Positions 38,848 through 47,694 of a stretch of 64,000 bases of DNA are shown here, one piece after another. The translations under genes and the position numbers were made by a program. Every line of letters begins with the position of its first letter. The stretch's first letter is position 1. The stretch is from Cupriavidus necator N-1 (GTDB lineage Bacteria; Pseudomonadota; Gammaproteobacteria; Burkholderiales; Burkholderiaceae). The DNA lies in NCBI RefSeq assembly GCF_000219215.1, contig NC_015726.1, forward strand, positions 868,001 to 932,000, given 5' to 3'. The notes beneath the pieces are model-generated. The model saw only the letters and a program-made list of their open reading frames with translations, did no database searches and was not told where the DNA came from.

Positions 38848-39240
38848 ATGACTCGCCCCCGCATCGCGCTGATCGCCCACGACCACAAGAAGGACGATAT
38901 CGTCGCCTTCGCCACGCGCCACCGCGCCTTCCTTTCGCAGTGCGAGCTGCTGGCCACCGGCACCACCGGCGGGCGCCTGATCGACGAGGTCGGGCTGGAG
39001 GTGACGCGCATGCTGTCGGGCCCGTGGGGCGGCGACCTGCAGATCGGCGCGCAACTGGCAGAAGGCCTGGTGCGCGCCGTGGTGTTCCTGCGCGACCCGA
39101 TGACGCCGCAGCCGCATGAACCCGATATCAACGCGCTGGTGCGCGCCTGCGACGTGCACAACGTGCCGTGCGCGACCAACGTGGCCACTGCCGAGCTGTT
39201 GATCGCCGGGCTGACGCGCGAGGCTGAAGCCGGCAACTGA
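38848..39240 (+). CDS. mgsA: Methylglyoxal synthase
   Basis: 130 residues. Converts dihydroxyacetone phosphate to methylglyoxal and phosphate, a bypass that relieves sugar-phosphate stress. H11, D63 ([12 protein letters not shown]) and H90 ([10 protein letters not shown]) correspond to catalytic H19, D71 and H98 of the Escherichia coli enzyme with a constant offset of 8. The phosphate-binding ATGTTGGRL loop is present. Compared with the E. coli enzyme both ends are shortened. It sits between the SDR and the quinone oxidoreductase genes on the same strand. Confidence 0.95.
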   Translation: MTRPRIALIAHDHKKDDIVAFATRHRAFLSQCELLATGTTGGRLIDEVGLEVTRMLSGPWGGDLQIGAQLAEGLVRAVVFLRDPMTPQPHEPDINALVRACDVHNVPCATNVATAELLIAGLTREAEAGN

Positions 39241-39279
39241 ATTCCCATCGATGCATCACCATAACGAGGAGCGACACAG

Positions 39280-40257
39280 ATGAGCAAAGCCATCCGGATC
39301 GAGCAGACCGGCGGTCCCGAAGTCATGCAGTGGGTCGATGTCGAAGTGGGCGATCCCGGCCCCGGCGAAGTGCGCGTGCGCCATGAGGCGGTGGGCCTGA
39401 ACTACATCGATGTCTATTTCCGCACCGGGCTGTACAAGCAGCCGCTGCCGGGCGGGCTGGGCATGGAAGGCGCCGGCGTGGTCGAAGCGGTGGGCGAGGG
39501 CGTGCGCCACGTCGCCGTGGGCGACCGCGTGGCCTACGCCGGCCGTCCCACCGGCGCCTACGCGCAGGTGCGCGTGATGCCGGCCGATATCGTGGTGCGG
39601 CTGCCCGATGCGATCCCGTTCGACACCGCCGCGGCGATGATGCTGCAGGGCCTGACCGCGCAGTACCTGATCCGCGACAGCTACAAGGTGCAGCCGGGCG
39701 ACACGGTGCTGCTGCATGCGGCCGCCGGCGGCGTTGGCCTGATTGCCAGCCAGTGGCTCAAGGCGCTCGGCGTGACCGTGATCGGCACCGTGGGCAGCGA
39801 CGAGAAGGCCGAACTTGCGCGCGCCAATGGCTGCGCCCATACCATCGTCTACACGCGCGAATCCTTCGTGGACCGCGTCAAGGAAATCACCAACGGCAAG
39901 GGTGTGGCGGCGGTCTATGACTCGATCGGCAAGGACACTTTCGAGGGCTCGCTCGACTGCCTGGCGCCGCGCGGCACCATGGTCAGCTTCGGCAATGCCT
40001 CGGGCCCGGTGCCGCCGTTCGATCTGTCGGTGCTGAGCAGCAAGGGGTCGCTGCGGCTGACGCGCCCGACGCTGATGACCTACGTGGTGAATCGCGAGCT
40101 GCTGGAGCCGATGGTGGCCGACCTGTTCGACGCCGTGGCCACCGGCAAGGTGAAGATCGACATCCGCCAGCGTTACGCGCTGTCCGAGGTGGCGCAGGCG
40201 CACCGCGACCTGGAATCGCGCAAGACCACCGGCTCGACCATCCTGCTGCCGAACTGA
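39280..40257 (+). CDS. qor: NADPH:quinone oxidoreductase (zinc-independent MDR)
   Basis: 325 residues, zeta-crystallin/QOR type of the medium-chain dehydrogenases; reduces quinones with NADPH in the cytoplasm. It starts MSKAIRIEQTGGPEVMQWVDVEVGD, has the substrate-domain NYIDVYFRTGLY, the nucleotide motif HAAAGGVGLIASQWLKALG and lacks zinc-binding cysteines. ACGAGGAGC precedes the ATG. It may help detoxify methylglyoxal-type products with mgsA next door, but that is only context. A strong terminator follows. Confidence 0.93.
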   Translation: MSKAIRIEQTGGPEVMQWVDVEVGDPGPGEVRVRHEAVGLNYIDVYFRTGLYKQPLPGGLGMEGAGVVEAVGEGVRHVAVGDRVAYAGRPTGAYAQVRVMPADIVVRLPDAIPFDTAAAMMLQGLTAQYLIRDSYKVQPGDTVLLHAAAGGVGLIASQWLKALGVTVIGTVGSDEKAELARANGCAHTIVYTRESFVDRVKEITNGKGVAAVYDSIGKDTFEGSLDCLAPRGTMVSFGNASGPVPPFDLSVLSSKGSLRLTRPTLMTYVVNRELLEPMVADLFDAVATGKVKIDIRQRYALSEVAQAHRDLESRKTTGSTILLPN

Positions 40258-40275
40258 GCACCAGCCAGGCAAGCA

Positions 40276-40312
40276 AAAGCCCCGGGGCGGCAGGTGCCGC
40301 GCCGGGGCTTTG
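40276..40312. terminator. Terminator between qor and the DUF1232 gene
   Basis: Outer stem AAAGCCCCGG with CCGGGGCTTT and an inner GCGGC/GCCGC stem around AGGT, between convergent genes; A and T runs at both ends suit both strands. Confidence 0.85.
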
Positions 40313-40328
40313 TCATTCAGCGATGCGG

Positions 40329-40622
40329 TCAGTGCGGCCGGACCGTGGTGGCGGTGGCGCGCGTCTGCGCCTGGCGCAGGATATGCGGCGGCAGGCGCTT
40401 CAGGATCAGGTGCACCGCCAGCGGAATCAGCACCACGTCATCGACGATGCCCAGGCCCGCGACCACATCGGGGATCAGGTCGATCGGCGAGATTGCGTAG
40501 AGCAGCAGCCCGATGGCGGCGGGCTTGAGCCAGGCCGGCGCGTCCGGATGGCGCAGCGCGTACCAGAACAGGCGGCCGTCGCTACGAACCAGCGTCCACA
40601 GGGCCGAAAATCGCTTCCACAT
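40329..40622 (-). CDS. Small DUF1232/YkvA-family membrane protein
   Basis: 97 residues. The conserved core is LLLYAISPIDLIPDVVAGLGIVDDVVLIPLAVHLIL (about residues 40-75), the hallmark of the DUF1232 (YkvA) family, with two closely spaced hydrophobic helices. The function is unknown. A basic C-terminal tail (KRLPPHILRQAQTR) follows. It stands alone, convergent with qor. Confidence 0.88.
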   Translation of the reverse strand: MWKRFSALWTLVRSDGRLFWYALRHPDAPAWLKPAAIGLLLYAISPIDLIPDVVAGLGIVDDVVLIPLAVHLILKRLPPHILRQAQTRATATTVRPH

Positions 40623-40948
40623 GAGAGGCCTCCTTCACATTGCGGGCGCCGGTCACTGGCGCATGCACAGATAGCTTGGGCCGTTATCGGCGGCTTCAAG
40701 TTCCGGAGGTGCAGGGAGATGCCTTGGGTATAGCCAAGGCTGGCGGTTTGCGCCCCTCTCCCGCTTGCGGGAGAGGGGCGGGGGAGAGGGCAGGAGCGTC
40801 AAAGGCTGAGGGCGGTGGGTGAAAACCGTTGGCCCCGCTTGGTGTGGCTCCTAGCTAAACCACCGCTCTCCCCGACCCTCTCTCCCGCTGATGGGAGAGG
40901 GAGAACACCTTGCTTAGGCAAGCTCGGACGGCTCAGGAGCACCGGCGA
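40623..40948. other. Intergenic region with REP-like elements
   Basis: 326 bases between the DUF1232 gene (minus) and the convergent end of the BMP-type binding-protein gene. It contains no gene; its middle is a pair of REP-like palindromes described separately. Confidence 0.7.
40751..40905. repeat. REP/BIME-like inverted pair of palindromes
   Basis: The first unit is CGCCCCTCTCCCGC (40751-40764), TT, and its perfect reverse complement (40767-40780), followed by GGGGAGAGGG. The second unit (about 40865-40905) carries CCCTCTCTCCC, GCTGAT and GGGAGAGGG, in inverse orientation, preceded by CTCTCCCCGA. The CCTCTCCC...GGGAGAGG type is common between genes in GC-rich proteobacteria. Confidence 0.8.
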
Positions 40949-42094
40949 TCAGCCCGGGATCTTGCCTTCCACGCCTTCGACATAGAACTTCACGCCGTGC
41001 AGGAAGCCATCGTCGGCCACCTGGTCCTTGGCCAGCTGTTCCTTGCCAGTGTTGTCCTTGATCGGACCCTTCCAGATCGGCGCGCTGCCGTCGGCGATGC
41101 CCTTCTTGCGCTCTTCGACCAGCGCCTTGACGTCAGCCGGCACGTCCGCGTTGAAGCCCTTCAGGTCGATCATGCCTTCCTTCAGGCCCCACCACGTGGT
41201 GCCGTTCTTCCACTGCTTGTTCAGCACGTCTTCCACCACCTTGTTGTAGTAGACGCCCCACGAGATCACCGACGCGGCCAGGTGGGCCTTGTCGCCGAAC
41301 TTGCTCATGTCGCTGTCCCAGCCAAAGGCGTGCACGCCCTTTTCCTGCGCGGTCTGCACCACGGCGGCGGAGTCGGTGTTCTGCATCAGCATGTCGACGC
41401 CCTGGCCGATCAGCGTGGTGGCGGCTTCGCGCTCCTTGCCCGGATCGAACCACTTGTTGACCCACACCACCTTGACCGTGGCCTTGGGGTTGACGCTGCG
41501 CGCGCCCAGTGTGAACGAGTCGATATTGCGGATCACCTCGGGGATGGGCACCGATGCCACCACGCCCATCTTGCCGGTCTTGCTCATCTTGCCGGCGACC
41601 ACGCCCGCCAGGTAGGCGCCCTCATAGGTGCGCACGTCGTACTGCGCCAGGTTCTCGGCGGTCTTGAAGCCGGTGGCGTGCTCGAACTTCACGTCTGGGA
41701 ATTCCTTGGCGACCTTGAGCATCGACTCCATGTAGCCGAAGGTGGTGCCGAAGATCAGCTTGTTACCCTGGCTGGCCAGGTCGCGGAACACGCGCTCGGC
41801 GTCGGCGGCGGATTCGGGCACGTTCTCGACGAAGGTGGTCTTGACCTTGTCGCCGAACTTCTCTTCCACGGCCTTGCGGCCGGTGTCATGCGCGAAGGTC
41901 CAGCCGGCATCGCCGACCGGCCCGATATAGACGAAGGCGACCTTGAGCGGCTCGGCCTTCTGCCCGGCCGCGGGCGCGGAGGCCGCGCCTGCCGTCTCGG
42001 CAGGCTTGTCGGCCTCTTTCTTGCCGCAGCCCGCGAGGGCCAGCACGGCGGTGGCGGCCAGGGCCGCCAGGGTCTTCCTGCGCGTGACGATCAT
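40949..42094 (-). CDS. BMP-family ABC transporter substrate-binding lipoprotein
   Basis: 381 residues. Signal peptide and lipobox ALAGC (MIVTRRKTLAALAATAVLALAGCGKK), so it is anchored in a membrane after signal peptidase II cleavage. An Ala/Lys/Pro linker leads to a type I binding fold: KVAFVYIGPVGDAGWTFAHDTGRKAVEEKFG is the BmpA/Med purine-nucleoside-binding start, with IGQGVDMLMQNTDSAAVVQTAQEKG later. Ligand probably nucleosides or related bases. It is the last gene of the ATPase-permease-permease-binding-protein series. Confidence 0.9.
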   Translation of the reverse strand: MIVTRRKTLAALAATAVLALAGCGKKEADKPAETAGAASAPAAGQKAEPLKVAFVYIGPVGDAGWTFAHDTGRKAVEEKFGDKVKTTFVENVPESAADAERVFRDLASQGNKLIFGTTFGYMESMLKVAKEFPDVKFEHATGFKTAENLAQYDVRTYEGAYLAGVVAGKMSKTGKMGVVASVPIPEVIRNIDSFTLGARSVNPKATVKVVWVNKWFDPGKEREAATTLIGQGVDMLMQNTDSAAVVQTAQEKGVHAFGWDSDMSKFGDKAHLAASVISWGVYYNKVVEDVLNKQWKNGTTWWGLKEGMIDLKGFNADVPADVKALVEERKKGIADGSAPIWKGPIKDNTGKEQLAKDQVADDGFLHGVKFYVEGVEGKIPG

Positions 42095-42153
42095 GATTTC
42101 TCCTTGTGATGAATTGTTGGTAGCTCAGGGATTTCCGTCAAAAAAAATGAGGC

Positions 42154-43074
42154 TCAGGCATTGCCGGGCCGGAAGGGCTTGCCCAGCGAGGCCGGCATGT
42201 TCAGCCGGATCCAGGCCGGATTGCGCGAGATCAGCGCCAGCACCACGATGGTGGCGGCGTACGGCAGCATCGACAGGAACTGCGATGGCACCGATACGCC
42301 GATCCCTTGCAGGTAGAACTGCAGGATGGTCACGCCGCCGAACAGCCACGCCCCCACCAGCACCCGGCCCGGACGCCAGGTGGCAAAGGTGGTCAGCGCC
42401 AGCGCGATCCAGCCGCGGCCGGCGACCAGGTTCTCGACCCACATCGGCGTGTACACCAGCGACAGGTAGGCGCCGGCCAGCCCGCAGCAGGCGCCGCCGA
42501 ACAGCAGTGCGCCAAAGCGGATGGTGCGCACCGGGTAGCCCAGCGCGTGCGCCGATTCCGGCGCTTCGCCGATCGCGCGCAGCGTCAGCCCCGCGCGCGT
42601 GCGGAACAGGAACCACATGATGGCGAAGCACAGCAGCAGGCTGAAATACACCATCCAGTGATGCTGGAACAAGGCCGGCCCGAAGAAGGGCAGGTCGGCC
42701 AGGCCGGGCACGGCCTTGGCCTGCGCCGGCATGGCGTGGCCGACAAAGCGCTGGCCCATGAAGGCCGACAGGCCGGTGCCGAAGATCGACAGCGCCAGGC
42801 CGGTGGCGACCTGGTTGGTGGCCAGCACCAGCGCCAGCCACGAGAACAGCGTGGCCATCAGCATGCCGGCGAGCGCGCCGGCGGCAAAGCCGAGCAGCGG
42901 CGACTGGGTCTGGTAGCCGACCATGAAGCCGGCCACCGCGGCCACCAGCATCATGCCTTCGGCGCCCAGGTTGAGCACGCCCGAGCGTTCGTTGATCAGC
43001 AGGCCCAGCGCGGCCAGCAGCAGCGGCGTGCCGGCGTTGATGGCGGTGGCGATGAGGGGAGCGAGTTGTTCCAT
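42154..43074 (-). CDS. ABC transporter permease (nucleoside-type), second subunit
   Basis: 306 residues, about eight to ten membrane helices, BPD_transp_2 family (INERSGVLNLGAEGMMLVAAVAGF is diagnostic; RTRAGLTLRAIGEAPESAHALGYPV is the conserved cytoplasmic loop). Partner of the 369-residue permease, whose stop lies 18 bases upstream. Together they make the channel of a BMP-type uptake system. Confidence 0.92.
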   Translation of the reverse strand: MEQLAPLIATAINAGTPLLLAALGLLINERSGVLNLGAEGMMLVAAVAGFMVGYQTQSPLLGFAAGALAGMLMATLFSWLALVLATNQVATGLALSIFGTGLSAFMGQRFVGHAMPAQAKAVPGLADLPFFGPALFQHHWMVYFSLLLCFAIMWFLFRTRAGLTLRAIGEAPESAHALGYPVRTIRFGALLFGGACCGLAGAYLSLVYTPMWVENLVAGRGWIALALTTFATWRPGRVLVGAWLFGGVTILQFYLQGIGVSVPSQFLSMLPYAATIVVLALISRNPAWIRLNMPASLGKPFRPGNA

Positions 43075-43092
43075 ATTGTTCGGTAGCTCCGC

Positions 43093-44202
43093 TCAGGCCG
43101 TGGTGGCGCGCCAGCGCAGGCGGTTTTCGATCAGCGTGTCGCAGGCCAGCAGGAAGAACAGCAGCATGCCCTGGAACACCCAGCCTATGGCCGACGGCAG
43201 GCCCAGGCGCGATTGCGCCATCTCGCCGCCGATATAGAACAGCGACATCATGATGCCGCCGAACACGGTGCCGACCGGATGCAGCCGGCCGATGAAGGCA
43301 ACGATGATGGCGGTGAAGCCGTAGCCCGGCGAGATCGACGGCAGCAGCTGGCCGATCGGGCCGGTTACTTCGAACGCGCCCGCCAGGCCTGCGGTGGCGC
43401 CCGAGATCAGCAGCGCGCTCCACAGCGCGCTGCGCGCCGAGAAGCCCGCGTAGCGCGCCGCCGCCGGCGCGGTGCCGCCCACCTGCAGGCGGTAGCCCGC
43501 AAAGCTGCGGAACACGAACACGGTCATCACCGCCACCAGCACCAGCATCACCACAAAGCCGACATGCAGGCGCGAGCCCGACATCAGGTTGGGCAGCAGG
43601 TACGCGGACGAGAACACCTTAGACTGCGGGAAGTTCATGCCGTTGGGATCCTTCAGCGGCCCATTGACCACCCACAGCAGCAGTTGCTGCGCGATATAGG
43701 TGAGCATCAGCGAGACCAGGATCTCGTTGGCGTTGAACCTGTCCTTGAGCACCGCCGTGAGCGAGGCCCACAGCATGCCGCCGATCATGCCGGCCAGTGA
43801 GGCCAGCACCAGCACCACGGTGCCGTTCATGGCCTGGCCCGGCACATCGAAGTAAAGCACGGTGGCGCCGGCGCAGATGCCGCCGGCAATCAGCTGCCCG
43901 TCGGCGCCGATATTCCACACGTTGGCGCGGTAGCACACCGACAGGCCGAGCGCGCACAGCACCAGCGGCACGGTCTTGAGCAGCACCTCGCCGATGGCGC
44001 GCTGGTCGCGCAGCGGATCGGCCAGGAAGACCTTGAGCGCGGCCACGGGGTCCTTGCCGAGCACCAGGAACAGCAGCGCGCCGAACAGGAGCGTCAGCGC
44101 CAGTGCGATCACCGGCGAGGCATAGGCCATGGTGCGCGAGGGCAGGCCACGCGGCGTCAGCGAGAGGGGGGAGCGGGGCAGCAGTTGTCGCACATCAGTC
44201 AT
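43093..44202 (-). CDS. ABC transporter permease (nucleoside-type), first subunit
   Basis: 369 residues, BPD_transp_2 family. Helices follow a basic N-terminus; YRANVWNIGADGQLIAGGICAG and GGTAPAARYAGFSARSAL-like loop (residues GTAPAAARYAGFS) are typical of YufP/NupB-type permeases. Its start overlaps the ATPase stop by 8 bases, so the two are translationally coupled. Confidence 0.92.
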   Translation of the reverse strand: MTDVRQLLPRSPLSLTPRGLPSRTMAYASPVIALALTLLFGALLFLVLGKDPVAALKVFLADPLRDQRAIGEVLLKTVPLVLCALGLSVCYRANVWNIGADGQLIAGGICAGATVLYFDVPGQAMNGTVVLVLASLAGMIGGMLWASLTAVLKDRFNANEILVSLMLTYIAQQLLLWVVNGPLKDPNGMNFPQSKVFSSAYLLPNLMSGSRLHVGFVVMLVLVAVMTVFVFRSFAGYRLQVGGTAPAAARYAGFSARSALWSALLISGATAGLAGAFEVTGPIGQLLPSISPGYGFTAIIVAFIGRLHPVGTVFGGIMMSLFYIGGEMAQSRLGLPSAIGWVFQGMLLFFLLACDTLIENRLRWRATTA

Positions 44203-45757
44203 GGCTTGCCACCTCCGCGCCGGATTGCGCCTGGGCGGGTCCGCCTTGCCACAGTCCGCTCATCCACAGGCCGACCTGCTCGCGCGTGGCGGTCTCGGTC
44301 GGCACCGAGGGCGACAAGCGGCCCTTGGCGATCACGTGCAGCCGGTCGCAGATCGCGAACAGCTCATCGAGCTCCTCCGACACCACCAGGATGGCGCAGC
44401 CGGTGGCCTTCAGCGCCAGGATCTCGTTGTGGATCTGCGCCGCTGCGCCCACGTCCACGCCCCAGGTCGGTTGGGCCACGATCAGTACCTTCGGGCCGCT
44501 TTCGATCTCGCGGCCGACAATGAATTTCTGCAGGTTGCCGCCGGAGAGGCTGCGCGCCAGCGCCTCGGGGCCGCTGGCCTTGACGCGGAATCGGCTGATC
44601 ACCGCCGCGGCCAGCCCGGTGGCGGCCTTGGGCGAGATCATGCCCCGCCGCACGTAGGGCCGCGTCTGGTGCGACAACAGGATATTGGTGGCCAAGCTCA
44701 TGCCCGGCACGGCGCCGCGGCCCAGGCGTTCTTCCGGCACGAAGGCCAGGCCGGCGCGGCGGCGCTGGCGTGCATCGCGCTTGCCCACCAGCCTGCCGCC
44801 GAGCTGCACCGATACGTTGGCCGCGCGCGTGTCTTCGCCCGACAGCGCTGCCAGCAGTTCCTGCTGGCCGTTACCGGAGACCCCCGCAATGCCGACGATT
44901 TCGCCCGCATGCACGTCCAGCGAAATCCGGTTCAGCTCGGTGGCGAAGGCATGCGCACGCGGCAGCGACAGCTCCTGCACGCTCAGCTGCACCGGGCCGC
45001 GAAAGGCAGCCACGCGCGTCTCGCGCGGGGGCTCGCCGCCGATCATCAGGCGCGACAGCGAGGCCGCGGTTTCCTGGCGCGGATCGCACACGCCGGTGAC
45101 CTTGCCCATGCGCATCACGGTGGCCTGATGGCACAGCGCGCGGATCTCGTCGAGCTTGTGGCTGATATAGAGGATGCTGGTGCCCTCGGCGGCCAGCTGG
45201 CGCAGCGTGACGAAGAGTGTATCCACCGCTTGCGGCGTCAGCACCGAGGTGGGTTCGTCCAGGATCAGCAGCTGCGGATTGGCCAGCAGCGCGCGCACGA
45301 TCTCCACGCGCTGGCGCTCGCCGACCGACAGCGTATGCACATGGCGGTTCGGCTCCAGCGGCAGGCCATAGCGCTCGGCGGTGGTGCGGATGCGCTCGGC
45401 CAGCTGCTTCATGTTGCCTTGCTGCCCGGCGGGCAGGCCGAGCGCGATGTTCTCGGTCACGGTCAGCGTGTCGAACAGCGAGAAATGCTGGAACACCATG
45501 GCGATGCCCAGGTTGCGGGCGTCGTGCGGGCTGTTGATCGTGACCTGCGCGCCGTTGAAGTGCATCTCGCCGGCATCCGGACGGACCGCGCCAAAGATAA
45601 TCTTCATCAGGGTGGACTTGCCTGCGCCGTTTTCACCCAGCACGGCATGGATCTCGCCGGGAGCGACGCTTAGGCTGACGTCGTCGTTGGCGACGACGCC
45701 CGGGTAGCGCTTGCTGATATGGGCCAGCGCCAGCCTGGGAGGGAGTTGTGATGTCAC
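44195..45757 (-). CDS. ABC transporter ATP-binding protein with two ATPase domains (nucleoside-type)
   Basis: 520 residues, two fused ATPase domains as in sugar and nucleoside importers. Domain 1 has Walker A GENGAGKST (about 40), LSVGERQRVEIVRAL and Walker B LLILDEPTSVLTP. Domain 2 has GVSGNGQQELLAAL in place of a canonical Walker A and LSGGNLQKFIVGREI, so only one site is likely fully catalytic, the usual pattern of this class. First gene of the four-gene operon. Confidence 0.92.
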   Translation of the reverse strand: MTSQLPPRLALAHISKRYPGVVANDDVSLSVAPGEIHAVLGENGAGKSTLMKIIFGAVRPDAGEMHFNGAQVTINSPHDARNLGIAMVFQHFSLFDTLTVTENIALGLPAGQQGNMKQLAERIRTTAERYGLPLEPNRHVHTLSVGERQRVEIVRALLANPQLLILDEPTSVLTPQAVDTLFVTLRQLAAEGTSILYISHKLDEIRALCHQATVMRMGKVTGVCDPRQETAASLSRLMIGGEPPRETRVAAFRGPVQLSVQELSLPRAHAFATELNRISLDVHAGEIVGIAGVSGNGQQELLAALSGEDTRAANVSVQLGGRLVGKRDARQRRRAGLAFVPEERLGRGAVPGMSLATNILLSHQTRPYVRRGMISPKAATGLAAAVISRFRVKASGPEALARSLSGGNLQKFIVGREIESGPKVLIVAQPTWGVDVGAAAQIHNEILALKATGCAILVVSEELDELFAICDRLHVIAKGRLSPSVPTETATREQVGLWMSGLWQGGPAQAQSGAEVASHD

Positions 45758-46072
45758 TGAGGCGGCTCGGGTTGTTGTGGTGGCAGCAACGTGGGATGAG
45801 TCAACGGCGCGGCAGTGCGTGGCGCAGCATCGCCGCGACGCATTGCAGCATTCATCATGGTCTGGTGATGCCCGATATTGGTGATGGATTATATAAGTGA
45901 GCGGGGACCGGGCGGGCCGATTCCGGCGTCAATCCAGTCCCTGCAACGGTTTGGGGGCGGTTGCAAGTCGCGTGCCGGCTACAGCCGAAAAAACCGCCGG
46001 CTCCTTGCGGAGCCAGCGGCTGGGCTGGCGCGGCAGCGGCGGGCGGCCAGGGCGGCCGCTCGCTGGCAGGGC
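45758..46072. other. Upstream region of the nucleoside-type ABC operon
   Basis: 315 bases between the ATPase start and the pirin stop. It must contain the operon promoter; an AT-rich patch at about 45875-45900 (ATATTGGTGATGGATTATAT) is the best candidate. No RNA gene, riboswitch fold or repeat is recognised. Confidence 0.4.
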
Positions 46073-47005
46073 TCAGGCGTCGATGGCGGCGGCGCTGGTG
46101 GCGAAGCGCCCGTCGCGGAAGTCCGCCAGGGTCTGGTAGATCTGCTCCTGCGTGTTCATCACGAACGGCCCGTACTGCGCGATCGGCTCGTTCAGCGGCT
46201 GGCCCGCGATCAGCAGGAAGCGCGCGTCGGCCTCGGCCCTGACGATGACGCCGTCAGACTGGCCGGCGTTGTCCAGCACGCCCATGCGCTGGGCCTCGAT
46301 CACGGCGCGGTCGTCGCCGTTGCCGATCGAGACCTCGCCCCGGTACACGTAGACGAACGCGTTGTGCCCGACCGGCAGCGCCTGCGCAAAGGTCTGGCCG
46401 GCCGGCAGGTGCACGTCCAGGTAGACCGGCTCGGTCACCGGGCGCGTGATCGCGCCGGCCACGCCGTGCGTGGCGCCCGCCAGCACGCGCACCGTGCCGC
46501 CGTTGTCCAATGCCACCGTCGGGATCTCGGCGGCGGGCAGGTCGCGGTACCACGGCGCGGTCATCTTGTCCGCGGCCGGCAGGTTCAGCCACAGCTGGAA
46601 GCCCTCCATGCGGCCGTCTTCCTGCTCGGGCATTTCCGAGTGGACCACGCCGGCGCCCGCCACCATCCACTGCGCGCCGCCGTTCTGCAGCAGGCCCTCG
46701 TTGCCGGCGCTGTCGCGATGGCGCATGCGCCCGGCCAGCATGTAGGTGATGGTCTCGAAGCCGCGGTGCGGGTGATCGGGGAAGCCGCCGATGTAGTCGT
46801 CCTTGCTGTCGGTACCGAAGGCATCGAGCATCAGGAACGGGTCCAGCCGGCGCTGCAGGTTCTGCGTCAGCACGCGGGTCAGCTTGACGCCGGCGCCGTC
46901 CGAGGTGGCGATGCCCCGCACGACGCGATCCACGGCGCGCGAACGTTGCACGGTTTCGGCAGCGGCGGCGGGAACGGTGGCGAGGGTGGTGGTAAGGGTG
47001 TCCAT
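46073..47005 (-). CDS. Pirin-family protein
   Basis: 310 residues, bicupin fold. Metal ligands are visible in GFPDHPHRGFETITYMLAG and AGAGVVHSEMPEQEDG of the N-terminal cupin. Bacterial pirins include quercetin dioxygenases and stress-responsive regulators; the role here is unknown. The ATG at 47005 has CAGGAG 8 bases upstream, which decides it over a start 11 codons earlier. The C-terminal cupin (HNAFVYVYRGEVSIG) is more degenerate, as usual. Confidence 0.92.
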   Translation of the reverse strand: MDTLTTTLATVPAAAAETVQRSRAVDRVVRGIATSDGAGVKLTRVLTQNLQRRLDPFLMLDAFGTDSKDDYIGGFPDHPHRGFETITYMLAGRMRHRDSAGNEGLLQNGGAQWMVAGAGVVHSEMPEQEDGRMEGFQLWLNLPAADKMTAPWYRDLPAAEIPTVALDNGGTVRVLAGATHGVAGAITRPVTEPVYLDVHLPAGQTFAQALPVGHNAFVYVYRGEVSIGNGDDRAVIEAQRMGVLDNAGQSDGVIVRAEADARFLLIAGQPLNEPIAQYGPFVMNTQEQIYQTLADFRDGRFATSAAAIDA

Positions 47006-47694
47006 GTCTTTCTCCTGTGGGCGGGTCCCGCGCGGCAATGGCCAGGCCGGGTTCCCGTCGTTTCAGCTACCTCGTCAATTTAGTGGTTTGGCGCGGAAAG
47101 AGTAGAGGGTCGCCGGGCAACAGATTGTTCTGCTGGCGTACCAATTACCTGCGTCGGTCTCCGCGAATTCAGAACGATCCGAGTGATCGCGATGTGCTGA
47201 CTAATGCACGGCCGAAACTGCCGTCCCAGTGCTGCCAATTCGCGCCAGATCGGCGCAGGAAGGCCGGAAGAATGCGGGAAGATGACAGGATCGATGAAGA
47301 TCGCTATAATAGCGCTCTCTTTGTCATCCGTTGAAGCGAGATGCGGGGGTGGAAAAACCTCGCTAGCCCTTGCCAGTCAACGGCCGATGTACCGGCGGCG
47401 CGTCGGAAAACTTCAATACTTGCGCTGCCACTGGCCAACCGATCGCAACATGCTTGCGTCGCCGGTTGCGCCGCTTCAGGGACTGCCATCCAACCCGGCA
47501 TCCCGTCAATCGGACTTCCCGCCCACGGCGGAGGAATCCACAGACCGTCCGCCGGCAATCGTGCCGGTCATGGCGGCAATGCAATCTGAACCGGGACTGG
47601 TGGCGCCCCATCTCCGCACGCACCAGCCCATATTGTTTTCCATCGCCGGGAAGTGGCGTGCTGCGCGCTTTCCGGTTTCGGAAAAGGGGAGAGT
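47006..47694. other. Long intergenic region and leader before the osmoprotectant ABC operon
   Basis: 689 bases with divergent genes at each end. A good sigma-70 promoter (47282-47310) points at the ABC operon and leaves a leader of roughly 375-385 bases. Part of this stays open in frame with the binding-protein gene, but its composition is not protein-like. No known riboswitch is recognised. The first 270 bases hold nothing I can name. Confidence 0.55.
47282..47310 (+). promoter_or_regulatory. Sigma-70 promoter upstream of the osmoprotectant ABC operon
   Basis: ATGACA (47282-47287) and TATAAT (47305-47310) are exactly 17 bases apart. The -10 lies inside a palindromic CGCTATAATAGCG, which could also be bound by a regulator. 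Confidence 0.6.

Noticed and set aside
47304..47558. An 84-codon minus-strand ORF in the long leader
   Set aside because: No ribosome site; overlaps the promoter at 47282-47310 in the opposite direction; composition resembles non-coding GC-rich DNA.
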